Of a stretch of DNA of 64,000 bases, positions 42,971 to 53,200 are shown piece by piece; the stretch's first letter is position 1, and the number at the start of each line of letters is the position of its first letter. The DNA lies in NCBI RefSeq assembly GCF_020707265.1, contig NZ_JAJFEQ010000007.1:310001-374000 (forward strand), in the 5' to 3' direction. The translations under genes were made by a program, and so were the position numbers. Origin of the DNA: Massilia sp. IC2-477. Lineage in GTDB: Bacteria > Pseudomonadota > Gammaproteobacteria > Burkholderiales > Burkholderiaceae_D. The notes below the pieces were generated by a model, which saw only the letters and a list, made by a program, of their open reading frames with translations, was not told where the DNA came from and made no database searches.

Positions 42971-44167
42971 ATGCCTACCCTCCGCCGCCCATCCCTGAAT
43001 GTCCCCCTGCCCCTGGTCGCCGTCGCCGGCGCAGCGCTCTGCTTCGGCCTGGCGCTGGCCGTGCCGAAGCGGGCCACCGCCAAGGACGAGAAGCCGGCCG
43101 CGCCGACGCCGGCCCTGACCGTGAGCACCGGCCAGCCGTCCACCGCCAACCTGCCCGTCGCCCTGACCGCCAACGGCAGCGTCGCCGCCTGGCAGGAAGC
43201 CGTGATCGGCAGCGAGTCGAACGGCCTGCGCCTGAACGAGGTGCGGGTCAACGTCGGCGACGTCGTCAAGAAGGGCGAGACCCTGGCCGTGTTTGCCAGC
43301 GAAACCGTGCGCGCCGACGTCGAGCAGGCACGCGCCGCGCTGCAGGAAGCGCAGGCCAACGCCAGCGCCGCCAAGGCGGACGCCGACCGTGCCCGCGCCC
43401 TGCGCAGCTCCGGCGCACTGAGCGAACAGCAAGTCACCCAGCTCTTGACCGCCGAGCGCACCGCGCAGGCACGCGTGAGCGCCAGCCGCGCCACGCTGGC
43501 CCAGCAGGAGCTGCGCCTGCGCCAGGCCACGGTCGTCGCCCCGGACAGCGGCATCATCTCGGCGCGCAGCGCCACCGTCGGCGCCGTCACCGGTCCGGGC
43601 ACGGAACTGTTCCGCATGATCCGCCAAGGGCGCCTGGAGTGGCGCGCCGAAGTCACCTCGAACGACCTGGGACGCATCAAGCCGGGCATGAAGGCCGCCG
43701 TGCGCGCCGCCAGCGGCAGCGAGATCGTGGGCAAGGTGCGCACCGTGGCGCCGACCGTCGATCCGCAGACCCGCCTGGCGCTGGTCTACGTCGACCTGCC
43801 GCCTTCGCTGTCGGCCAACGCGCCGCTCAAGGCCGGCATGTTCGCCAGCGGCCGCTTCGAACTGGGCGCCACCACCGCCCTCACGGTGCCGCAGCAGGCC
43901 ATCGCCGTGCGCGACGGCTTCAGCTACGTGTTCCGCCTGAACCGCGACAACCGCGTCAGCCAGCTGAAGGTCAGCACCGGCCGCCGCCTGGGCGACCGCG
44001 TCGAGATCCTGGGCGGCCTGGCGGCCGGCACCCCGATCGTGGTCAGCGGCGCCGGCTTCCTGAACGATGGCGATCTGGTGCGGAATGTCCCGGCGCCGGC
44101 AGTGCCGGCGACGGGAGCACCTGCAGCGCCGGCGGCGCCGGCCCAGCGCCGCACCGCGGCGCGCTGA
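42971..44167 (+). CDS. RND efflux periplasmic adaptor (membrane fusion protein)
   Basis: A 398-residue HlyD/AcrA-type adaptor. N-terminal signal or anchor (about 12-33), lipoyl half-motifs (ANGSVAAWQEAVIGSES and RQATVVAPDSGIISA), an alpha-helical hairpin (about 112-185) and beta-barrel and membrane-proximal domains (ALTVPQQAIAVRDG). There is no lipobox Cys, so it is anchored by its N terminus or free in the periplasm. The C terminus is Ala/Pro-rich. It is followed 13 bp later by its pump; an outer-membrane TolC-type channel is not in the window. No clear ribosome binding site was found before ATG 42971. Confidence 0.88.
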   Translation: MPTLRRPSLNVPLPLVAVAGAALCFGLALAVPKRATAKDEKPAAPTPALTVSTGQPSTANLPVALTANGSVAAWQEAVIGSESNGLRLNEVRVNVGDVVKKGETLAVFASETVRADVEQARAALQEAQANASAAKADADRARALRSSGALSEQQVTQLLTAERTAQARVSASRATLAQQELRLRQATVVAPDSGIISARSATVGAVTGPGTELFRMIRQGRLEWRAEVTSNDLGRIKPGMKAAVRAASGSEIVGKVRTVAPTVDPQTRLALVYVDLPPSLSANAPLKAGMFASGRFELGATTALTVPQQAIAVRDGFSYVFRLNRDNRVSQLKVSTGRRLGDRVEILGGLAAGTPIVVSGAGFLNDGDLVRNVPAPAVPATGAPAAPAAPAQRRTAAR

Positions 44168-44180
44168 GCGGAGCATTTAC

Positions 44181-47100
44181 ATGAACTTCTCCGCTTTATC
44201 GATCCGCAACCCGATCCCGGCGATCATGCTGTTCGTCCTGCTGACACTGGCGGGACTGCTGGCCTTCAATGCCAATAAAGTCCAGGACTTCCCGGACATC
44301 GAGCTGCCCTTCGTGACCGTTTCCGCCACGCTGGAAGGCGCGGCGCCGGCCCAGCTCGAGACCGAGGTCGCGCGCAAGATCGAAGACTCGGTCGCGACCC
44401 TGCAGGGGGTCAAGAACATCTATACCAACGTGCTCGACGGCGTGGCCACCATCACCGTCGAATTCGTGCTTGAGAAAGACCTGGGCGAAGCCGTCAACGA
44501 CGTGCGCGACGCGGTCGCGCGGGTGCGCGCCGACCTGCCGCCGGAACTGCGCGACCCGAGCGTGACCAAGGCCGCCACCGCCGGCCGCGTGGTCGCGACC
44601 TTCATCGCCAGCCCGGCGCCCGGCGCGGGCAGCGCCATGGACGAACAGGAGCTGAGCTGGTTCGTCGACAACGACGTCGCCAAGCGCCTGCTGAGCGTGC
44701 CCGGCCTGGGCGCGGTCAAGCGCGTCGGTGGCGTCAGCCGCGAAGTACGGGTCGAACTCGACGACGCCCGCATGGCCGCGCTGCAGGTGTCGGCGCTGGA
44801 CGTCTCGCGCCAGCTGCGCAATGTGCAGCGCGAAGCCTCTGGAGGACGCGGCGACGTGGGCGGCGCCGAGCAGTCAGTGCGCACCATCGCCACCGTGCAG
44901 TCGGCCCAGGAACTGGGACAGATGGAGATTCCGCTGCCGGACGGCCGCCACGTGCGCCTGGAACAGGTGGCGACCGTGACCGACACCGTGTCCGAGCGCC
45001 GCTCGATGGCCGAGTACGACGGTCGCCAGGTGGTCGGCATCGAGGTGTTCCGCACCCGCGGCGCGGGCGAGGTCGACGTCGCCGAAGGCGCGCGCGCGGC
45101 CATCGCGGCGCTGCAGAAGGAGCATCCGAACGTGGTGCTGCGCGAGGTGGTCGACAACTCGGCGCCGGTCGAGGAAAACTTCGACGCTTCGATGGAGATG
45201 CTGTACGAAGGCGCGGTGCTGGCGGTGCTGGTGGTGTGGTGGTTCCTGCGCGACTGGCGCGCCACCCTGGTCGCCGCGGCCGCGCTGCCGCTGTCGGTGA
45301 TCCCGGCCTTCCTCGGCATGTACTTCTTTGGCTACACGCTGAACATGGTCACGCTGCTGTCGCTGGCCCTGGTGATCGGGGTGCTGGTGGACGACGCCAT
45401 CGTCGAGATCGAGAACATCTCGCGCCACCTGCGCATGGGGAAGACGCCGATGCAGGCAGCGCTGGAAGCGGCCGACGAGATCGGGATGGCGGTGATCGCC
45501 ACTACCTTCTCGCTGGTCGCGGTGTTCCTGCCGACCGCCTTCATGAGCGGCATCGCCGGCAAGTTCTTCAAGCAGTTCGGCTGGACCGCGGTGCTGGCCA
45601 TCCTGGCCTCGCTGGTGGTGGCGCGCCTGCTGACGCCGATGATGGCGGCCTACCTGCTCAAGCCCGCCAAACACCATGGCGAAGAAAAGGACGGCGCGCT
45701 GATGCGCCGCTACATGGCGACGATGCAGTGGTGCCTGCGCCACCGCGGCCTGACCGCTCTCGCATCGGGCCTCTTCTTCGTGGGCTCGATCGCGCTGGTG
45801 CCGCTGCTGCCGACCGGCTTCGTGCCGCCCAACGACCGCTCGCAGACCCAGGTCACGGTCGAGCTGCCGCCGGGCTCCACTCTCGCTGAAACGCGCGCGG
45901 TGGCCGAGCAGGCGCGCCAGGCCGCGATGAGCGTCGCCGGCGTGCAGCATGTATTCAGCTCGATCGGCGGCGGCTCCAGCGGCGACGCGTTTGCGCCGGG
46001 CGCCGCGGCCGAGGCGCGCCGGGCGGTGCTGACCGTGTCCACAGTGGGCCGCCACGACCGCGACGAAGGACTGTCCGACATCGAGCGCAGCCTGCGCGGC
46101 AAGATGGCGCAGATTCCGGGCGCGCGCTTCAACGTCGGCGCCAACGATACCGGCACCAAGATGCAGCTGGTGCTGCGCAGCGAAGACCCGCAGGCCCTGG
46201 TCGCCACCGCGCGCCAGGCCGAGCGCGAACTGCGCACGCTGAAGAACATCGGCAACGTCAGCTCCAGCGCTTCGCTGGTGCGTCCCGAGATCATCGTGCG
46301 CCCGGACTTCGCGCGTGCGGCCGACCTGGGCGTGACCGCCGCCGCGATCGGCGAGACGGTGCGCGTGGCCACCGCCGGCGACTACGACATTTCGCTGGCC
46401 AAGATGAACCTGGCCGAGCGCCAGGTGCCGATCCGCGTCAAGCTCCCAGATACCGTGCGCGCCGACCTCGATGCCATCGGCCGCCTGACGGTGCCGGGTG
46501 CACGCGGCCCGGTGCTGCTGGCGAACGTCGCGACCATTTCGATGGAAAGCGGCCCGGCCCAGATCGACCGCCTCAACCGCAGCCGCCAGGTGACGCTGGA
46601 CGTCGAGCTGCAGGGCCGCTCGCTCGGCGAAGTGAACAACGAAGCGCGCGCCCTGCCTGTGTTCAAGAACCTGCCGCCGTCGGTGCAGATCGCGGAACTC
46701 GGCGACGCCCAGGAAATGCAGACCCTGTTCGCCAGCTTCGGCCTCGCCATGACCATCGGCGTGCTGTGCATCTATGGCGTGCTGGTGCTGCTGTTCAACG
46801 ACTTCATGCAGCCAATGACGATCCTGGCCGCGCTGCCGCTGTCGATCGGCGGTGCCTTCGTGGCGCTGCTGCTCACCAGTAACGCGCTGTCGATGCCGTC
46901 CATGATCGGCCTGATCATGCTGATGGGGATCGTGACCAAGAACTCGATCCTGCTGGTCGACTATGCCATCCTGGCGCGCAACGCCGGCATGAGCCGCTTC
47001 GACGCCCTGGTCGACGCCTGCCACAAGCGTTCGCGCCCGATCGTGATGACCACCATCGCCATGGGCGCCGGCATGCTGCCACTGGCGCTCGGGCTGTCGG

Positions 47101-47303
47101 GCGACCCGTCCTTCCGCTCGCCGATGGCGGTGGCGGTGATCGGCGGGCTGATCACCTCGACGCTGCTCAGCTTGCTGGTGGTGCCGGCGGTGTTCACCTA
47201 TGTCGACGACTTCGAGCACTTCATGAAGCGCCAGATGGGACGCCTGCGGCGCAAGCCGGTGCAGGCGCCGGTGAAGGAGCCGGCGTCGGATCCGGTGAAG
47301 TAG
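44181..47303 (+). CDS. RND efflux pump inner-membrane permease (HAE1-like)
   Basis: A 1040-residue proton-driven resistance-nodulation-division pump with two sets of TM helices around two large periplasmic loops. The proton-relay pair is present in TM4 (GVLVDDAIVEIENI), and QDFPDIELPFVTVSA is the typical first porter segment; repeat-half motifs are GIVTKNSILLVDYA and RSRPIVMTTIAMGAGMLPLA. No heavy-metal (HME) signature is seen. The frame is open upstream into the adaptor gene, but ATG 44181 has GGAG before it and starts the usual NFSALSIRNPIPAIML helix. Substrates are not predictable. A REPIN-like element and a terminator follow. Confidence 0.92.
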   Translation: MNFSALSIRNPIPAIMLFVLLTLAGLLAFNANKVQDFPDIELPFVTVSATLEGAAPAQLETEVARKIEDSVATLQGVKNIYTNVLDGVATITVEFVLEKDLGEAVNDVRDAVARVRADLPPELRDPSVTKAATAGRVVATFIASPAPGAGSAMDEQELSWFVDNDVAKRLLSVPGLGAVKRVGGVSREVRVELDDARMAALQVSALDVSRQLRNVQREASGGRGDVGGAEQSVRTIATVQSAQELGQMEIPLPDGRHVRLEQVATVTDTVSERRSMAEYDGRQVVGIEVFRTRGAGEVDVAEGARAAIAALQKEHPNVVLREVVDNSAPVEENFDASMEMLYEGAVLAVLVVWWFLRDWRATLVAAAALPLSVIPAFLGMYFFGYTLNMVTLLSLALVIGVLVDDAIVEIENISRHLRMGKTPMQAALEAADEIGMAVIATTFSLVAVFLPTAFMSGIAGKFFKQFGWTAVLAILASLVVARLLTPMMAAYLLKPAKHHGEEKDGALMRRYMATMQWCLRHRGLTALASGLFFVGSIALVPLLPTGFVPPNDRSQTQVTVELPPGSTLAETRAVAEQARQAAMSVAGVQHVFSSIGGGSSGDAFAPGAAAEARRAVLTVSTVGRHDRDEGLSDIERSLRGKMAQIPGARFNVGANDTGTKMQLVLRSEDPQALVATARQAERELRTLKNIGNVSSSASLVRPEIIVRPDFARAADLGVTAAAIGETVRVATAGDYDISLAKMNLAERQVPIRVKLPDTVRADLDAIGRLTVPGARGPVLLANVATISMESGPAQIDRLNRSRQVTLDVELQGRSLGEVNNEARALPVFKNLPPSVQIAELGDAQEMQTLFASFGLAMTIGVLCIYGVLVLLFNDFMQPMTILAALPLSIGGAFVALLLTSNALSMPSMIGLIMLMGIVTKNSILLVDYAILARNAGMSRFDALVDACHKRSRPIVMTTIAMGAGMLPLALGLSGDPSFRSPMAVAVIGGLITSTLLSLLVVPAVFTYVDDFEHFMKRQMGRLRRKPVQAPVKEPASDPVK

Positions 47304-47316
47304 GCGATCCATTTCC

Positions 47317-47469
47317 GTAGGGGCCGCCCGGTCCACTGGACTGGGCGACGCTCTGCCAACCGCGCGTTCAGCTGCTGCTTGACCAGAAGATCGGCCGATC
47401 GGAATGGAGTCCATTTGAACGCGCGGTCGGCGAAGCGTGATCTGGTCTACTAGACCAGATCACGCCTAC
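47317..47469. repeat. REPIN-like composite palindrome 3
   Basis: This is the longest copy, with GTAG at the left end and CTAC at the right. The left head is a hairpin GCCCGGTCCAcTGGACTGGGC and the right head is a perfect 13-1-13 palindrome at about 47438-47464 (arms GTGATCTGGTCTA / TAGACCAGATCAC). The core inverted repeat ACCGCGCGTTCA / TGAACGCGCGGT is shared with copies 1 and 4. It begins 14 bp after the RND pump stop. Confidence 0.75.
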
Positions 47470-47480
47470 GAAAGGCGTAA

Positions 47481-47516
47481 AAAAACCCCGGCCGGGCCGA
47501 AGCCCGCCGGGGTTTC
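47481..47516. terminator. Bidirectional terminator between RND pump and DUF883-like gene
   Basis: A strong GC stem (ACCCCGGC...GCCGGGGT, inner GGGC/GCCC, loop CGAA) flanked by a run of A on the left and T on the right, so it can serve both convergent genes. Confidence 0.8.
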
Positions 47517-47537
47517 TTCATTGATGGCGAATGCCGA

Positions 47538-48362
47538 TCAGTCGCGATAGTAGCGGTATTCGCGACGCTCGCTGCTGCTCGAGCCGCCCAGCAGCTTGGC
47601 CAGCAGGAAGCCGACGCCGGCTGCGACCAGCAGGGCGGTGCCCGGATTGGTCTTCACGTACTCGGTGCTCTTGGTCGAGTAGGTCTGGTAGGTTTCACCC
47701 AGCTGGCCCTTGCGCTGGCCCAGGCTTTCCGACGCGCCGCTCAGCATGCCGGTGAGGCGGTCCACGCCTGCGTGCGCGGTGCTGACCAGGCGGTCGACCA
47801 GCGGCTGTGCGCCTTGTGCGACCTGGTCGATCTTCTCGTGCAGCTTGTCCGGCGAGACGTTGGCCATGGCAGCCTTGATGCCGCCCTGCGATTGCGACTG
47901 GTCACCGCCCGACGACGAATCCGACGACTGCGCGCTGGCGCCGCCCATGCTGCCGCTGCTCGATGCGGTGCTGCCCGACGAGCTGCCGGTCGAGCCCAGT
48001 GCGCTGTTGCCGGTGCTGCCGGTCGAGCCACTCAGGCTGCCGCTGCTGCCGGCTGCGCTCGAACCGGTCGAACCGCTCTGCTGGCTGCTGCTGCCCAGGT
48101 TGCCCGAGCTTTGCGAGCTGCTCTGCTGGCTGCCGGCATTGCTGGTGCCGCCGACGCTGCCGCTGCTGCTGCCGGTGGCTGGCTTGGCAGTGCTTGGCGA
48201 GGCGTTGGCGCTGCCGAGGCTGCCCGACGAGCTGCTCTGGCTGCTGCCCGATGCACTGCTGCCCTGGTTCAGGCCAGAACCCTGGCTTTTACCAATGCTC
48301 GAACCTGCATTCTCGCGGCTTGCGTCGCTGCCTTTACCCTCGGTAGGTTTCTGATTATCCAT
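47538..48362 (-). CDS. Ser/Gly-rich protein with ElaB/YqjD (DUF883)-like membrane anchor
   Basis: A 274-residue protein. Residues about 15-155 are low complexity, built from Ser, Gly, Ala and Gln with recurring SGSTGS/SSGS units and almost no hydrophobic residues. Residues 160-274 contain an amphipathic helical region (SPDKLHEKIDQVAQGAQPLV) and the hydrophobic anchor NPGTALLVAAGVGFLLAKLL, which matches the C-terminal end of the ElaB/YqjD family, ribosome-associated inner-membrane proteins of stationary phase. The last residues are charged (SSERREYRYYRD). AGGG precedes ATG 48362. The long disordered arm is not usual for the family. Confidence 0.75.
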   Translation of the reverse strand: MDNQKPTEGKGSDASRENAGSSIGKSQGSGLNQGSSASGSSQSSSSGSLGSANASPSTAKPATGSSSGSVGGTSNAGSQQSSSQSSGNLGSSSQQSGSTGSSAAGSSGSLSGSTGSTGNSALGSTGSSSGSTASSSGSMGGASAQSSDSSSGGDQSQSQGGIKAAMANVSPDKLHEKIDQVAQGAQPLVDRLVSTAHAGVDRLTGMLSGASESLGQRKGQLGETYQTYSTKSTEYVKTNPGTALLVAAGVGFLLAKLLGGSSSSERREYRYYRD

Positions 48363-48801
48363 GATGTATCCCTCGTAAAATGTAGACCAACGCGAATTAG
48401 ACCGATACCCGACTATCACCACATTCTTCCTCGATTCCGCTTCACACGGCGCGAGGGACGACGATTGACTGCGCTAGCTCAAGACGCAACTTTATTTCTT
48501 GCTCCAGATCCATTCTCGTTAACCGAGACCGGAAGTTGGCGCAAAAGTTCCGGCAGTAGCGCAGGCGCTCTCGTCGCTGCATGAGCGGTCGCCTGTGGCG
48601 GTCCGAAATCGCGCGCAGTATCGGACACTGCGTCGCGATACAAAAAATACAACGCCTGCGATACCGGGACAGTGCGCTGCCTAACAGAGCTGTGCCATCG
48701 GGCTTTGGCCGCTCCTTTATTGCGAATCCGCTTGCCTTCCATCTCATCTGCGATATCATATGAATGATAATCATTCTCATTTGCAGAGAAAGGACGGACG
48801 C
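48363..48801. other. Gene-free stretch between divergent genes, containing a Fur box
   Basis: About 440 bp with lower GC than the neighbours. Apart from the Fur box at 48760-48778 I see no gene; open frames on either strand (for example 48442-48816 minus) have atypical composition and no ribosome binding site or family features. Confidence 0.5.
48760..48778. promoter_or_regulatory. Fur box upstream of the DUF2325 gene
   Basis: ATGAATGATAATCATTCTC matches the 19-bp Fur consensus at 15 positions and contains the perfect 7-1-7 palindrome GAATGATAATCATTC (48762-48776). It lies 24 bp before the chosen start codon, so Fur binding in iron-replete cells would block transcription. Confidence 0.75.
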
Positions 48802-49995
48802 ATGTGCGACAAACACACTCTTCCAGCCACGGTAGAAGGTCTACAGGGTTCGCGCCGCCGGCGCGTCTGGGAACTTGGCCAGAACAGCCATTGCCCGCTG
48901 GTCGGGGTCGCCCTGCCGCTGGGCGTCCTGCGCAAGCTGGTCGAACGGGTCACGGGCGGTCGGCTGCTGCATGACGACTACGACATCCACGTCGGCGCAG
49001 TCAGCGAGTGCGCGCTGCGCAATCCGCTGTCGGAAGCGATCCAGAAGGAGCTGGAGCGGCGCTACGCGGGCGACATCGCGCGCTTTCGCGCCGCCAGGAG
49101 CGAGGACGAGGTGGCAGCGCTGTGGACGCAGGCGGTCGCAGACGGCAAGGTGCCGGGTGCGTTCTGGGCCGGCCTCACCCACCCGCGCTGCACGCCCGGG
49201 CTGGAACAGCGGATGTGCCGCGACATCCACATGGTGCAGCACCAGGCCGGAGCCTGCGTGCGGGCCGACATGGACAAGGTCAAGGCGCTGATGGCCGATC
49301 ATGCCCGCCTGCTGCGCGAACTGGAGAAGGCGCAGCAGCGTTGCCAGTTGCTGCAGAAGGAAAAATCGGCACAGGCCGCGTGCCACGAGCAGCAGATGAT
49401 GCAGGCGCGCGCGGCCGCGATCGCGAAGGACACCGACATCCACCAGCTGCGTGGTGCGCTGGCCGAGCTGCAGGCGGCGGTGCCCGAGCTGGACGCCCGC
49501 ACGCGCCTGGCCAACCGGGTCGCGCAGCTGGAGGCGCGCGAACAGGCCCTGCGCGGCCAGGTCGCGGCATTGAAGGAAGAGCGTGATGCGGCACGGGCGG
49601 CGCAGGCGGTGGCGGAAGCGATGCAGCCCTCCCCTGCTCCGGTTGCGGCGGCGCGCTTGGATGCGGTCGAGGCGCCGGTGCGCCTGTTCCGGCGCAGCGT
49701 GCTGTGCGTGGGCGGACGCAGCGGCAGCGTGCCGGTCTACCGCGACGTGGTCGAGCGCGTGGGGGCGCAGTTCGCGCACCACGACGGCGGCCTGGAAGAC
49801 AGCGCCGGACAGCTCGACGCCAGCCTGGCCGCCGCCGACCTAGTGATCTGCCAGACCGGCTGCATCAGCCACCACGCCTACTGGCGCGTGAAGGACCACT
49901 GCAAGCGCACGGGGAAACGCTGCATCTTCATCGACAAGCCGAGCGCGTCCAGCCTCCTGAAAAGCCTGCAGGAGGTCGCCACGGCCGAAAACTGA
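48802..49995 (+). CDS. DUF2325 domain protein under predicted Fur control
   Basis: A 397-residue cytoplasmic protein. N-terminal part (about 1-150) of unknown fold with scattered Cys/His (HCPLVG, THPRCTPGLEQRMCRDIHMV), a long coiled coil (about 165-285) and a C-terminal DUF2325 domain (about 297-390: VLCVGGRSGSVPVYRDVVE, HHDGGLEDS, ICQTGCISHHAYWRVKDHC). An ATG at 48760 would be inside the Fur box; ATG 48802 has AAGGA properly spaced and is chosen. Conserved Cys and His suggest metal or redox sensing, but the biochemical role of the family is not known. Iron-starvation induction is inferred from the operator. Confidence 0.82.
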   Translation: MCDKHTLPATVEGLQGSRRRRVWELGQNSHCPLVGVALPLGVLRKLVERVTGGRLLHDDYDIHVGAVSECALRNPLSEAIQKELERRYAGDIARFRAARSEDEVAALWTQAVADGKVPGAFWAGLTHPRCTPGLEQRMCRDIHMVQHQAGACVRADMDKVKALMADHARLLRELEKAQQRCQLLQKEKSAQAACHEQQMMQARAAAIAKDTDIHQLRGALAELQAAVPELDARTRLANRVAQLEAREQALRGQVAALKEERDAARAAQAVAEAMQPSPAPVAAARLDAVEAPVRLFRRSVLCVGGRSGSVPVYRDVVERVGAQFAHHDGGLEDSAGQLDASLAAADLVICQTGCISHHAYWRVKDHCKRTGKRCIFIDKPSASSLLKSLQEVATAEN

Positions 49996-50202
49996 GGCCG
50001 ATTAATGGCATTGTTCAATGAACAGTGGCGCATTCCCGACATTTCCGTGTCACTTCGCCAATGCTATCGTGATGAATTCGGGAAGAGAGACAATCTGTAA
50101 TTGAACTCAGGGTTGCATCCATATAGCATTTCCACATAGAAATTTACGTATGCTAATGCCTTCCCCGACCATCAGGTCGTCCTGAACAGATTTCCTCCCT
50201 CC

Positions 50203-53200
50203 ATGATCCCATCCATTCCTGGCAGCTCCGCCGTGTCCCCGGCCGTCCTCTTCGTTGAGGACAACATCCCCGACCTGCAATCCTTCCTCGCTGCGGTACG
50301 CGCGGGCGTGGAGGTCATCGTACTCGACAGCACCCGCGACGGACTCGCGCAGATTGCCGCTTCCCTCGAAGGACGCAGCGACATCGGGGCCCTGCACATC
50401 GTCTCGCACGGCAGTGCCGGCGAGGCGCATCTCGGCAGCCTGACACTGTCGAAGGCTTCCATCGACGTCCATGCCGGGCTGCTGGGTCGGATCGGCGACG
50501 CGCTGTCGAGCGACGCCGACATCCTGCTGTACGGCTGCGCCACCGGCGCCGGCGCGGACGGCCAGGCCCTGCTGTCCTCGCTGTCGACGCTAACCCGCGC
50601 CGATGTCGCCGCCTCGGACGACGCGACCGGCGGCGCGGCACGCGGCGGCAACTGGGTGCTGGAACAGGCCAGCGGCAACATCGCCACGGCGTCGCCTTTT
50701 GCAGGCGATTCAACCGACCCCTACGCCTATCTGCTAGGCAGCACCTACGGCAGCAACCCACTCAGCACCACGCAGATGTATGTCGCCGCGCGGCCCGGCC
50801 AGGAAGGCACCAACTGGGTCAACAAAGGCTCGACGGCGGCCCCCGGCTACGAGAATTTTTCGCTCTGGGTCGATGGTGGCCAGTATCCCGCCAGTTATGC
50901 GAACGGTTTGCGCGGCACGCTGGAATACAACACGGGTGACGGCGTCTGGCGACTGGTGCTGGTCGAGTATGCGAGCAACGGCAACATCACCAGCACCAAT
51001 GGCGGCACTGCGGCTCCGCTCAACGCCGCCATCCGCTACATCGATGGTCGCCCGAACGACACCACGACCACCTACTCGGCCCATGCAAAATACGTGAACG
51101 CCCAGGGCGCTGTATCGACCACCTCGGGTTTCATCATGACGCCCGACCTGGCGCCGACTGCGGTCACCGTCAATACCCTGGACTTCTGGGGCGCGCCGGC
51201 CGCCGGCACGGCGCTGGCAAGCCTGGGCCAGGTCGACACCGGCTCACCGAACGATGGCCTGCACTCGATCGTCTCGCAGTCCGTGCCCGGACTGTTTGCG
51301 GTATCCGGCACGTCGCTGGTGAGGGGTTCGGGACCTGGCCTGGCGCCGGGCCAGACCGCCACGGTCACGGTCCGCTACAGCGATCTGTTCGACCGTAACG
51401 CGGACGGCACGCCGATCGCGAACCAAGGTGCGACCCAGACCTTCACCTTCACCGGCCGAGAAAACCCGGAGGGCTTCCACGGCGCGGCGAGCGTCAACAC
51501 CACCGCGGCCCTGCAGCAGAACCAGCCTTCGTTGGCGCGCCTGAGCGACGGCTCGTACGTGATGATCTGGCGCAGCGCCGGCCAGGGCGCCGATGCGGCC
51601 GGCAGCTACGGCATCTATGGCCGCAAGCTCGACGCCGCAGGCAATCCCACCGGCGCCGAGTTCGCCATTTCGGACCAGACGATCGACACGAGCGAGAATA
51701 CCCCGGCCGTGACGGCGCTCGACAATGGCCGCTACGTCGTCGCCTATGCGAAGACCAGCGCGGCCGACGTCGTGTTCCGCCTCGTGGACGCGAACGGCGC
51801 GCTCGGCCTTGAAACGGCCCTGGCCACCTCGACCGCCAACAGCCAGACCACGCCGGTCCTGACGAAGCTTGCCAATGGCGGGTTCGCCGCCGCCTGGAAC
51901 GACGCCGGCAGCACCGACGTCAAGACGCGCGTCTTCAATGCCGATGGCAGCCAAGCCAGCGCCGAACTCACTGCCAACCTCACGACGGCCGGCACCCAGG
52001 CTGCCGTCGCGATCGGCGCCCTTGACAACGGCAGTTTCGTCGTCACCTGGCGCGACCCGGCCAACGGCAACGACATCATCGCGCGCGTATTCAACGCCAG
52101 CGGCAGCGGCGGCAGCGAGATCGTCGTGGCGGGCAGCGCCGCCCCGCAGAACAATCCCAAGGTGGCTGGCCTGTCGAACGGCGGCTTCGTGCTGGTGTAC
52201 CAGGAAGCCGGCGCCACCGCGGGCGGCTTCACCGATTCCAGCCTTGAATCGAACATCTACGCCCAGGTCTACACCAGTGCCGGCGCCGCCGTCGGTGGCA
52301 AGATCCTGGTCAACGCAGCCACCGCGGGCAACCAGATTACCCCGGCAGTCATTGCCCAGCCCAACGGCGGCTTCACCGTGGCCTGGACTTCTAACGCCGA
52401 TCCCGCCAAGGAATTTGACGTGTTCGCGCGCAGCTTCAATGCCGATGGCAGTGCGCGCGACAGCTACGACCTGCTGGTGAACGAGGCGGCGCGCGGCGCA
52501 AGCCAGAGCGCACCGAGCCTTGCCGGCTTCGATACGGCCGGCTTCCTGGCGGCCTGGTATGACGCCGGCAGCGATGCGGGCGGCGGCGTCATGGTGCGCG
52601 CCTTCGCCCCCGCCAACCGCGCGCCCACGCTCGCCGGCGGCGCCGAGCTGGTGTCGATCGACGAGGACGTGCCGAGCGCGGACATCGAAGACCTCAGCGG
52701 CGGCAATCCGCCCAACTGGGGCGAGGACATCGTCGACCTGCTGGCCAGGTCCGGCTTTGCCGATGCCGACGGCCACGCGCCGCTGGGCGTCGCGATCTCG
52801 GGCAACGCGGCCAATCCCGTGACCGAAGGCCGCTGGCAGTATTCGATCGACCCCTATGCCAAGTATTGGTACGACGTCGGAACGGTCTCGCCTGCAGCGG
52901 CCCTGCTGCTGGGCACGACCGACGTTACGGCCTTCATCCGCTTCGTACCGGTGGCGGACTTCCACGGCAGGCCGGGCGGCCTGACCATCCACGCGGTCGA
53001 CGAAACCGGCGCCACCCTGCCATTCAGCACTTGGGACGACCAGAACGACACGCTTGGTCCGCGCGGCAGCTTCGACACCACCCAGGACGACGCGACTTCT
53101 CCCGTATCCGCTACCGGCGTCACCTGGAGCGTGGTCGTCACGCCGCTCAACGACAAGCCGGTGCTGGTGAACATCTCGGCGGCCGACAACCAGACCGTGG

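Noticed and set aside
48442..48816. 124-codon minus-strand open frame between the DUF883-like and DUF2325 genes
   Set aside because: It runs through the Fur box and the start of the DUF2325 gene, has atypical composition and no ribosome binding site.
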